Assembly (NCBI RefSeq): GCF_002845745.1
Contig: NZ_PIUM01000013.1
Coordinates: forward strand, 1-64,000
Origin: Telmatospirillum siberiense
GTDB lineage: Bacteria; Pseudomonadota; Alphaproteobacteria; Rhodospirillales; Magnetospirillaceae
Reading direction: 5' to 3'
DNA length: 64,000 nt
This document shows positions 25,627 to 32,446 of this stretch, one piece after another. The translations under genes and the position numbers were made by a program. Numbering within the stretch: the first letter of the stretch is position 1; each line of letters opens with the position of its first letter. Below the pieces are notes generated by a model. The model was not told the origin of the DNA, did no database searches, and saw only the letters and a list, made by a program, of their open reading frames with translations.

Positions 25627-26124
25627 ATGTTTCGGAAAATCATTTTCACCGCGATACTGGCATCGGCCGCATCCTTTGCGTCCGGCGGTTCCGCCCATGC
25701 CATCGATGTCGAAAAGCATGTCCCGGTGGCCGCCGCCCCGTCGGCGGCATGGCGTGCCATCGGCGATTTCTGCGGTATCGCTCAGTGGCACCCGGCCGTG
25801 GCCAAATGCGAATTGTCCAGGCGGGACGGCATAACCTACCGGACATTGTCGTTGAACGGCGGCGGGACGCTCGTCGAGAAATTGCTGTCCTGGGACGCGG
25901 CTCACAGGCGCTACAGCTATGGGATTGTCGACGGTCCGCTGCCCGTTGCCGGTTATCGATCGACTATCTCGGTCCGGCGCGGGGCGCATGGGGCCATTAT
26001 CACCTGGGGCGGCACATTCAGCGCCAAAGGTGTTCCCGACGATAAGGCCAAGGCGGTCATCGCCGAGATCTATACGGGTGGGCTCGACTCGCTGGCCGGG
26101 AAACTGACGGTCAGCCGCCGCTGA
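25627..26124 (+). CDS. exported SRPBCC (START-like) family protein
   Basis: 165 residues with a clear signal peptide (IIFTAILASAASFASGGSAHA). The mature part matches the polyketide cyclase/PYR-like SRPBCC fold: VPVAAAPSAAWRAIGDFCGIAQWHPAVAKCELS and YSYGIVDGPLPVAGYRSTISV. Proteins of this form have a hydrophobic ligand cavity and are often annotated MxaD-like when found with methanol or alcohol oxidation genes, which fits the locus just upstream. No ligand can be inferred. The start is ATG 25627. Confidence 0.82.
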   Translation: MFRKIIFTAILASAASFASGGSAHAIDVEKHVPVAAAPSAAWRAIGDFCGIAQWHPAVAKCELSRRDGITYRTLSLNGGGTLVEKLLSWDAAHRRYSYGIVDGPLPVAGYRSTISVRRGAHGAIITWGGTFSAKGVPDDKAKAVIAEIYTGGLDSLAGKLTVSRR

Positions 26125-26130
26125 AAACCG

Positions 26131-26436
26131 TCAGGGCGTCGGCCAGTGAACCATCCGTTGCCATTCCTCCAATTCCTCGGTGCCGAAGCCGCCCAGGCTT
26201 CCTCGAAAACCACCGCGGGTTGGCGGCGTATTGTCATGCGCCAGCAGGCTTTTCACTTCCTCGCTGTTGGTAAAGCGAACGCATTGGGTGGGCGTCAAGA
26301 GACTCCACATGCTTCTGACAAGCTTTTCCAGCTCATGCGCTTCTGATACGGCGCTATAAGTTTCCGCTTTATCATGAATAATGTGCATAAATTCATCTAT
26401 TGATTTCTGATTATCAGCGTAACGTGTCTGGCTCAT
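26131..26436 (-). CDS. hypothetical protein
   Basis: 101 residues, acidic and helical in the first half (SIDEFMHIIHDKAETYSAVSEAHELEKLVRSMWSLLTPTQCVRF), with a Gly-rich, low-complexity tail (TPPTRGGFRGSLGGFGTEELEEWQRMVHW). No signal peptide, membrane segment or known motif. It ends 6 bp from the convergent SRPBCC gene. Reasonable composition and a start near a GAAGAGA stretch support it as real, but the function is unknown. Confidence 0.55.
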   Translation of the reverse strand: MSQTRYADNQKSIDEFMHIIHDKAETYSAVSEAHELEKLVRSMWSLLTPTQCVRFTNSEEVKSLLAHDNTPPTRGGFRGSLGGFGTEELEEWQRMVHWPTP

Positions 26437-26937
26437 GGCATCTTCTCTCTTGATACCGTCTTTTTCTGGCGGGACTTATGCGAGTGAATATGGCTGAAAT
26501 CCATTTTGCATCTTCGTCAGGAGTTCGTGAATGACGATTTTGTCAGCACAGTCATGATCAAAAGAGGCAGGAGACGGACTCCGGTGAGCCGATCTCCCGC
26601 GAAACCCAGGCTTGCCAGGGATGTCCGGCCTTTCGCCCTGATTGATCTGGCGATGAAAAAGTGCCAAAATAATTATGGGTAAATAATGCTCCTTGGATGG
26701 GTACGGGCTGGCCGTGCGTGGGATCGCATCCACGCCGGCGCTTAAGCGATCGTCGAAGTCGATACTTACGAAGAGGCTACTGTTCGTCCGGTGGATTCCT
26801 CCATATATCCAGGACATGTGGGAAGGCCGTGTGGCTCTTGATATGAGGGTCGCTTTTAGGGTTCGGGGTGGGCATGGCCCGCTTTGACGGTGCGGATGCG
26901 GAAATAAGGCGCTCCTTGAGCGCTCGGGAGAGAGACG
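26437..26937. other. 500-bp region without a supported gene
   Basis: Open frames here are short or run antisense into the hemerythrin gene, with no recognisable protein. GGAGAGAGACG at 26926-26936 is the hemerythrin ribosome site. No clear repeat or terminator was seen. A decayed gene or an untranslated RNA cannot be excluded. Confidence 0.5.
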
Positions 26938-27354
26938 ATGCAAATCAGTTGGAAGGTCGAGTATTCGCTCGGGATTCCCGAGATGGATGCGGAACATCAG
27001 CGTATGATCGAGATGATGGCGCGCCTGGAGACGGTCGAAGGGCGTCCTGACGCCTTGCGGACCGTCGGAAAAGTCGTCAGCGAACTGGCCGATTACGTCG
27101 AGACGCATTTCAAGCATGAGGAAGGCCTGATGGAAAAGGCCGGTTATCCGCATTTGGAAATGCATCGCGAGCAGCATAAGGTCTTCGCCCAGAAGGTCAT
27201 CGATCTGCGGTCCCGGGCCAGCCTGGACGCCCGGACAGTCCGCGAATTTCTCCAGCAATGGCTGGGTGAGCATATCCTCAAGGTCGATCGCGATTACGTC
27301 CCTTATGTTCAGCTTTGGCTGGACAAGCGGGGCGCCGAGGGTGGCCTCGAATAG
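26938..27354 (+). CDS. bacteriohemerythrin
   Basis: A 138-residue non-heme di-iron oxygen-binding protein. The ligand set is readable: His in MDAEHQRM (~20), His and Glu in THFKHEEGLM, His pair in LEMHREQHKVF, and His and Asp in HILKVDRDYVPY. It is a single-domain soluble form without a fused sensor, so it may store or deliver oxygen or sense it. Such proteins are frequent in magnetospirilla and relatives. ATG 26938 follows GGAGAGAGACG, and a terminator follows the gene. Confidence 0.93.
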   Translation: MQISWKVEYSLGIPEMDAEHQRMIEMMARLETVEGRPDALRTVGKVVSELADYVETHFKHEEGLMEKAGYPHLEMHREQHKVFAQKVIDLRSRASLDARTVREFLQQWLGEHILKVDRDYVPYVQLWLDKRGAEGGLE

Positions 27355-27383
27355 ACCGGTGAACTGACGATCGCACGACGCGG

Positions 27384-27409
27384 AGACCGGTCTTAGAGGC
27401 CGGTCTTTT
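27384..27409 (+). terminator. Rho-independent terminator
   Basis: AGACCGG-N9-CCGGTCT followed by TTT, 30 bp after the hemerythrin stop. The stem is 7 bp and the T run is short, so strength is moderate. It also separates the gene from the convergent IclR gene. Confidence 0.65.
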
Positions 27410-27479
27410 GCTATGCGCGTGATTTATGCGGAGCCCTCCAGCCGGGCGGGGGTGTCTCCGCACCCTTGGTCCAAGGCGA

Positions 27480-28268
27480 TTAACGTACCAGCAGCAGTCG
27501 GGCTTCGTCGGCGGCGGTTCGCAGCACCGGCAGGAAGCGCCCGATCATTTCGTCTTTCTCGACGCGGGCGGCTTGCGTGCTGACATTGATGGCGGCGACC
27601 ACCACGCCCGAGGGATTTTTGACCGGAACGGCAAGCGAGCGAAGCCCGATCTCCAGTTCCTGGTCGATCAGCGCATATCCTTTGGCCCTGGTTTCTTCGA
27701 TGACCGATTTGAATTCGCTCTTCGCCGTTACCGTCTGCGCGGTGAACGGCTTCAAGGTGACGCGTTTCAGGTAAGCCTCGAAATCTTCCGGCGGCAGGCT
27801 GGCCAGCAGGACCCGTCCCATCGAGGTGCAATAGGCCGGCAGGCGGCTGCCGATATTGAGCCCCAGCGACATGATCCTCTTGGTCGCCACGCGGGCGATG
27901 TAGACCACCTCCTCCTCATCGAGGACGGCGGCCGACGACGATTCCTCCAGCGTGCGGCTGACCTGGCTCAGCACCGGATCGAGCACGGTGGCCAGCGGGG
28001 CCGACGACAGGAAGGAATAGCCCAGAGCCAGAACCTTGGGCCGGAGGAAGAAAACCCGTCCATCCGTGCCGGCGTAACCGAGCTGGGTCAGCGTCAGCAG
28101 GCACCGCCTGGCCGCCGCCCGGGGAAGGCCGGTGATCTTTGCCACGTCGGCGATGGTCAGGTTGCTGGTCTGTTCGGAAAAGGCGCGGATGACCGTCAGT
28201 CCGCGGGCCAGCGACGTCATGAAATTGCGATCGTCGGCGACGGCTTCCGCAGTCTTTGGTTCGATCAT
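27480..28268 (-). CDS. pcaR: IclR-family regulator of protocatechuate genes (PcaR/PcaU/PobR type)
   Basis: 262 residues: an N-terminal winged helix (FMTSLARGLTVIRAFSEQTSNLTIADVAKITGLPRAAARRCLLTLTQLGYA) and a C-terminal effector domain (SSSAAVLDEEEVVYIARV, CTSMGRVLLA, GYALIDQELEIGLRSLAVPV). The FMTSLARGL start and the YxGTDGRxFxLxPKVL linker are characteristic of PcaR/PcaU/PobR regulators, which respond to beta-ketoadipate, protocatechuate or 4-hydroxybenzoate. It is divergent from pcaHGBDC. A box like the known PcaR site lies 46 bp before its start, suggesting autoregulation. Which of the three effectors it uses cannot be told. Confidence 0.87.
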   Translation of the reverse strand: MIEPKTAEAVADDRNFMTSLARGLTVIRAFSEQTSNLTIADVAKITGLPRAAARRCLLTLTQLGYAGTDGRVFFLRPKVLALGYSFLSSAPLATVLDPVLSQVSRTLEESSSAAVLDEEEVVYIARVATKRIMSLGLNIGSRLPAYCTSMGRVLLASLPPEDFEAYLKRVTLKPFTAQTVTAKSEFKSVIEETRAKGYALIDQELEIGLRSLAVPVKNPSGVVVAAINVSTQAARVEKDEMIGRFLPVLRTAADEARLLLVR

Positions 28269-28313
28269 CGCTGAATACCCTTGTCTGTTTCAAATGGAGG
28301 GGGTGTTAGTTTT

Positions 28314-28328
28314 GGGCGATTATCGAAC
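28314..28328. promoter_or_regulatory. PcaR-type operator box at the regulator promoter
   Basis: GGGCGATTATCGAAC; its reverse, GTTCGATAATCGCCC, matches 13 of 15 positions of the Pseudomonas putida PcaR box as I recall it (GTTCGATAATCGCAC). It is nearest the IclR gene start. Confidence 0.7.
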
Positions 28329-28399
28329 GTTATCATCGGAAAACGCCCTTGACAAGGTTTGGGGGCTGGAGCGTAATCTGTGCGATATACTTATTATAA

Positions 28400-28414
28400 G
28401 TGCGATTATCGCAC
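28400..28414. promoter_or_regulatory. PcaR-type operator box at the pcaHGBDC promoter
   Basis: GTGCGATTATCGCAC is a near-perfect palindrome of the same box type, 121 bp before pcaH. A half site, GTGCGATAT, precedes it at 28380-28388, and a TTGACA hexamer lies at 28349. Confidence 0.7.
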
Positions 28415-28534
28415 GGATAATCGGGGCGGGCCTGGGCGAATCGGCCGGAACGAACCATTCGGCTTGTAATTCCCCGGCGCGTCCTCAGATCAAGGAACAA
28501 CGGCCGAAACAGGCCGGTCACGGGAGGATCAGAG

Positions 28535-29239
28535 ATGCCGGAACTCGCCGGTTACCGTCGCCCTTTTTGGGGCACGCAGCCCGAATATCTTCATTCGACC
28601 TATGTTTCGACCAGGATAAGGTCGCCATCGAGGCCATTGGTGTTGATTCCGCAAACCCTTTCGGAGCTCACCGGTCCGGTTTTCGGGCAAGACGGTATCG
28701 GGCGGAACGATGACGACCTGACCCGCCAGCATGACGGCGCCCCCTTGGGGGAACGGATGATCGTTCATGGCCGGGTGCTCGACGAAAACGCGCGGCCCGT
28801 CGCACGGACCCTGGTCGAATTATGGCAGGCCAATGCCGCGGGCCGTTATCATCATCAGCGCGATCAGCACGACGCCCCGCTCGATCCCAATTTCTCCGGC
28901 TGCGGCCGGATGCTGACCGACGAGGCCGGCCGCTATCGCTTCGTCACGGTCAAGCCGGGTGCCTATCCCTGGCGCAATCATCACAATGCCTGGCGTCCGG
29001 CTCATCTTCATTTTTCGCTGTTCGGTCCGGCCTTCATGACGCGGTTGGTTACCCAGATGTATTTTCCGGGCGATCCCCTGCTGCCCTATGACCCGATCTT
29101 CAATTGCACCGCCGATGAAAAGGCCCGCAATCGCCTGATTTCCCAGTTCGACTGGGAGGTGACGATGCCCGAACATGCGTTGGGCTATCGCTTCGACATC
29201 GTCCTGCATGGACGGAACGCCACTCCGATGGAGAGCTGA
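28535..29239 (+). CDS. pcaH: protocatechuate 3,4-dioxygenase subunit beta
   Basis: 234 residues, the iron-bearing subunit of the enzyme that opens protocatechuate between its hydroxyl groups to give beta-carboxy-cis,cis-muconate. The four Fe(III) ligands can be placed: Tyr in AAGRYHHQRD, Tyr in PGAYPWRNHHNAWRP, and two His in RPAHLHFSLFG. N-terminal YRRPFWGTQPEYLHSTYVST and LIPQTLSELTGPVFGQ are conserved PcaH features. ATG 28535 follows GGGAGGATCAGAG. First gene of pcaHGBDC; pcaG begins 1 bp after its stop. Confidence 0.96.
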   Translation: MPELAGYRRPFWGTQPEYLHSTYVSTRIRSPSRPLVLIPQTLSELTGPVFGQDGIGRNDDDLTRQHDGAPLGERMIVHGRVLDENARPVARTLVELWQANAAGRYHHQRDQHDAPLDPNFSGCGRMLTDEAGRYRFVTVKPGAYPWRNHHNAWRPAHLHFSLFGPAFMTRLVTQMYFPGDPLLPYDPIFNCTADEKARNRLISQFDWEVTMPEHALGYRFDIVLHGRNATPMES

Positions 29240-29240
29240 C

Positions 29241-29804
29241 ATGAGCCTACAGGCCACGACGTCGCAAACCGTAGGTCCCTATCTTCATCTCGGGCTGAGC
29301 TGGCTCAACACCGACGAAATCGCACCGCCGGGAATGGCCGGCCGGCGGGTTCGGATCTCCGGCAGGATCATCGATGGCGAGGGCGCCCTCGTTCCCGACG
29401 CCATGCTGGAGATCTGGCAAGCCGACCATCGGGGCCGCTTCGCCCATCCGGAAGATGCGCGGGCTGGCGAGGTGGAACCGGGATTTCGTGGCTTCGGACG
29501 CGTTCCCACCGACGCCGAGGGCGCCTTTCGTTTCCAGACGATCAAGCCCGGCCGCGTTCCAGGGCCGGGCGGCGGGTGGCAAGCCCCCCATCTTCTGGTC
29601 TCGATCTTCGCCCGTGGCCTGCTCAAGCATTTGGTGAGCAGGCTTTATTTCCCCGATGAGCCGGACAACGCCTCGGATCCCATTCTCGCTCTGGTCGACC
29701 CGGAAAGGCGCGACACGCTGATCGCAAGGGCTGCCGGGGATGAACTTCTGGAGTGGGACATCGTCCTGCAAGGCCCGAGGGAAACCGTCTTTTTCGAATT
29801 TTGA
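29241..29804 (+). CDS. pcaG: protocatechuate 3,4-dioxygenase subunit alpha
   Basis: 187 residues, the partner of PcaH in the ring-cleaving dioxygenase. It has the family N-terminus TTSQTVGPYLHLGLSW, then ISGRIIDGEGALVPDAMLEIWQADHRGRFAHPED, FGRVPTDAEGAFRFQTIKPG and APHLLVSIFARGLLKHLVSRLYFPDE. The alpha subunit shares the fold but lacks the iron ligands (APHLLVSIFARG in place of RPAHLHFS), as expected. Start ATG 29241 is almost contiguous with pcaH, so subunit synthesis is coupled. Confidence 0.96.
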   Translation: MSLQATTSQTVGPYLHLGLSWLNTDEIAPPGMAGRRVRISGRIIDGEGALVPDAMLEIWQADHRGRFAHPEDARAGEVEPGFRGFGRVPTDAEGAFRFQTIKPGRVPGPGGGWQAPHLLVSIFARGLLKHLVSRLYFPDEPDNASDPILALVDPERRDTLIARAAGDELLEWDIVLQGPRETVFFEF

Positions 29805-29843
29805 CGGGGACGTCCGCAAAGCCGGTTGAGCAAGGATGACCAT

Positions 29844-31241
29844 GTGACGCGGGACGAGGCGATGGACGAGGGAAAATCGCGGGCGAGAGGCAACGGGCGG
29901 GAATTACTCGATCCCCTGTTCGTCTCCGTCCGGCTGCGCGAGGTTTTCTCGGATCACGGACGTTTGCAGGCGATGCTGGAGGTCGAGGCCGCGCTGGCCC
30001 GGGCCGAGGCGCGCTGCGGTATCGTTCCTGCGGCGGCGGCGGCGGCCATTGCGGCGTGCTGCCGCGCCGAAGCGTTCGATGTCGGGCAATTGGCCGAGGC
30101 GGCGGGACGTGCGGGGAACCCCGCCATTCCCCTCGTCATGGCACTGACCGCCCTGGTCGGAGACCGGAATGCCGAGGCCGCAGCTTTCGTCCATTGGGGC
30201 GCGACGTCGCAGGATGTCATGGATAGCGGCCTGATCCTGCAGTTGCGGGAGGTCTTGCGCCATATCGAAGGGGGGCTGGAACAACTCTCCGGCCTGTTGG
30301 CGGATATGGCGGAACGTCACAGGGGCACCTTGATCGCCGGGCGGACCTGGCTGCAGCAGGCCCAGCCCTCCACCTTCGGGCTCAAAGCGGCCGGATGGCT
30401 GAGCGCCAACGAACGGCACCGGGCGCGGCTCGCCGAGATACGGCCGCGTCTCCTGGTGCTGCAATTCGGTGGCGCCGTGGGGACGCTGGCATCCCTGGGC
30501 GAGCGGGGAATGGCGGTGGCGGCGGCCCTGGCCGAGGAATTGGGGCTGGCTTTGCCGGATCTGCCTTGGCACAGCCAGCGCGATAGATTGGCCGAACTGG
30601 CCGCGGTGTTGGGATTGCTGGTCGGCAGTCTGGGAAAAGTCGCCCGCGATATCTCATTGCTGATGCAAACCGAAGTCGGCGAAGTTTTCGAGCCGGCGGG
30701 ACCGGGACGCGGAGGGTCGTCGGCAATGCCCCACAAGCGCAATCCGGTCGCCTCGGCCAGCGTGCTGGCCGCCGCGATCCGCGTGCCGGGGCTGGTTTCG
30801 ACCATGCTGGCGGCGATGATCCAGGAACATGAGCGCGGTCTCGGCAATTGGCTCGCGGAATGGGAGACGTTGCCCGAGATCTGCGTGCTGGCGGGAGGGG
30901 CGGTGGAACAGATGGCGGCGGTTCTCGAAGGTCTGGAGATCGACGCGGAAAGGATGCGGGACAACATCGGCCTGACGCACGGCCTGATCTTCAGCGCCTC
31001 CGCCGCCATGGCCCTGGCCCCCCATCTGGGGGCCAGGGCGGCCCATGCGGTGGTGGAGGACTGCTCACGCCGCGCCATTGCCGAAGACCGTGAGTTGAGA
31101 GACGTTCTGGCGGGCCATCCGGCCGTGCGGGCCCATCTGACCGAAGCCGGGCTGGACGCGCTGTTCGATCCCGCCAAGTCCTTGGGGCTGGCGGGCGTTT
31201 ATGTCGATCGCGTCCTGGCGGCCTGGCGGGAACGCCGATGA
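29844..31241 (+). CDS. pcaB: 3-carboxy-cis,cis-muconate cycloisomerase
   Basis: About 465 residues of the fumarase/adenylosuccinate lyase superfamily, forming gamma-carboxymuconolactone. The superfamily signature GSSAMPHKRNPVASA is at about residue 290; HWGATSQDVMDSGLI and AGRTWLQQAQPSTFGLKAAGW are PcaB features. The start is uncertain: GTG 29844 has AAGGA 7 bp upstream and is used here; TTG 29826 and ATG 29862 are also in frame. Conserved sequence begins at LLDPLF, so none is ruled out. It lies third in the operon. Confidence 0.93.
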   Translation: MTRDEAMDEGKSRARGNGRELLDPLFVSVRLREVFSDHGRLQAMLEVEAALARAEARCGIVPAAAAAAIAACCRAEAFDVGQLAEAAGRAGNPAIPLVMALTALVGDRNAEAAAFVHWGATSQDVMDSGLILQLREVLRHIEGGLEQLSGLLADMAERHRGTLIAGRTWLQQAQPSTFGLKAAGWLSANERHRARLAEIRPRLLVLQFGGAVGTLASLGERGMAVAAALAEELGLALPDLPWHSQRDRLAELAAVLGLLVGSLGKVARDISLLMQTEVGEVFEPAGPGRGGSSAMPHKRNPVASASVLAAAIRVPGLVSTMLAAMIQEHERGLGNWLAEWETLPEICVLAGGAVEQMAAVLEGLEIDAERMRDNIGLTHGLIFSASAAMALAPHLGARAAHAVVEDCSRRAIAEDRELRDVLAGHPAVRAHLTEAGLDALFDPAKSLGLAGVYVDRVLAAWRERR

Positions 31242-31251
31242 GAGGCCTTTC

Positions 31252-32028
31252 ATGCCGATGATCGATGTCGCCGGGTTGGCGGTGCACTACCGCCTGGATG
31301 GACCGGAAGACGCGCCGGTTCTGGTGTTGTCCAATTCCCTGGGGACCACCCTCGACATGTGGCGGCCGCAACTCGCCGCTTTCAGCCGGCGCTTCCGTCT
31401 CCTGCGTTACGACAGCCGGGGCCATGGAGAAACGACGGTTCCGCCCGGGCCTTACGCAATCGGGCAGATGGCGGGCGATCTTCTGGGATTGCTCGACGCC
31501 TTGGGCTTCGATCGCGTTCATTTCTGCGGGCTGTCCATGGGAGGGATGGTCGGGCAGTCCCTGGCTCTGCGGGCGCCGGAAAGACTGGATCGCCTGCTGC
31601 TTTGCAATACCGCCGCCGTCATCGGTCCACCGGAGGCGTGGGACCGGCGGGCCGCCGCCGTTGAGGCCGGAGGCATGGCGGCCGTCGCTCCGGTGGTCGA
31701 ACGGTGGTTCACCGCCGACTTCCTGCGGCGTTTTCCAGACGATGTGGCGCCGTTCGCCGCGATGCTGAGGGATACGCCGCCCAAGGGGTATGTCGGGTGC
31801 TGTCATGCAATCCGCGAGCATGACTTGCGTTTCCTGGTATCGGCGATCTCTACCAGGACCATGGTCATCGCCGGAACGCACGACGTGGCGACGCCGCCGG
31901 GCGACGGCCGTTTCCTCGCCGGGGCGATCCCCGGGGCGATCTATGTCGAGTTGCCGGCGGCCCATCTGTCCAATGTCGAAGCCGCCGGCCCTTTTACCAG
32001 GGCTGTCCTGGCGTTTCTGAACGGGTAG
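31252..32028 (+). CDS. pcaD: 3-oxoadipate enol-lactonase
   Basis: A 258-residue alpha/beta hydrolase that opens beta-ketoadipate enol-lactone to beta-ketoadipate. SNSLGTTLDMWRPQL is the oxyanion-side motif, the nucleophile Ser is in CGLSMGGMVGQ, Asp in IAGTHDVATPP and His in PAAHLSNVEAA. It is a separate gene here, not the fused PcaL seen in some bacteria. ATG 31252 is 10 bp after pcaB. Confidence 0.95.
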   Translation: MPMIDVAGLAVHYRLDGPEDAPVLVLSNSLGTTLDMWRPQLAAFSRRFRLLRYDSRGHGETTVPPGPYAIGQMAGDLLGLLDALGFDRVHFCGLSMGGMVGQSLALRAPERLDRLLLCNTAAVIGPPEAWDRRAAAVEAGGMAAVAPVVERWFTADFLRRFPDDVAPFAAMLRDTPPKGYVGCCHAIREHDLRFLVSAISTRTMVIAGTHDVATPPGDGRFLAGAIPGAIYVELPAAHLSNVEAAGPFTRAVLAFLNG

Positions 32029-32035
32029 GCGAATC

Positions 32036-32440
32036 ATGGATGAAAAAGATCGTCATCGGCAGGGACAGAGCGTCCGGCGCGAGGTTCTGGGCGATGTCCA
32101 TGTCGACCGGGCCCTTCGTCAGCGTACCGCTTTCAGCGAGGATTTTCAGGATCTGATCACGCGCTATGCCTGGGGTGAAATCTGGACGCGGCCGGGATTG
32201 CCCAGGCATACACGCAGCCTGCTGACCTTGAGCATGATGGTGGCGCTCAATCGCGACGCGGAATTTCAACTTCATGTCCGTGCCGCCGCCAATAACGGCG
32301 TGACGCGTGATGAAATCAAGGAAGTGCTGCTGCAAACGGCGATTTATTGCGGTGTGCCGGCCGCCAATCACGCCTTTCATCTGGCGGTCGGGGTCTTTCA
32401 GGACATGGATCGCGAGGCGTCCCCGCCGCCGGTGGATTGA
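32036..32440 (+). CDS. pcaC: 4-carboxymuconolactone decarboxylase
   Basis: A 134-residue CMD-family enzyme converting gamma-carboxymuconolactone to beta-ketoadipate enol-lactone. N-terminal GQSVRREVLGDVHVDRAL, then YAWGEIWTRPGLPRHTRSLLTLSMMVALNRDAEFQLHVRAAANNGVTRDEIKEVLLQTAIYCGVPAANHAFHLA is the full decarboxylase signature. It starts 7 bp after pcaD and is the last gene of the operon. It meets the convergent GGDEF-EAL gene with a gap of 6 bp and no visible terminator. Confidence 0.95.
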   Translation: MDEKDRHRQGQSVRREVLGDVHVDRALRQRTAFSEDFQDLITRYAWGEIWTRPGLPRHTRSLLTLSMMVALNRDAEFQLHVRAAANNGVTRDEIKEVLLQTAIYCGVPAANHAFHLAVGVFQDMDREASPPPVD

Positions 32441-32446
32441 ATCGGG

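Noticed and set aside
26476-27273. Minus-strand open frame overlapping the hemerythrin gene and the gap before it
   Set aside because: It covers a clear hemerythrin on the other strand. The part in the gap (26476-26937) shows no recognisable protein and has no ribosome site.
31252-32440. pcaL fusion of lactonase and decarboxylase
   Set aside because: pcaD and pcaC are separate frames with their own starts and stops 7 bp apart, so no fusion is present.
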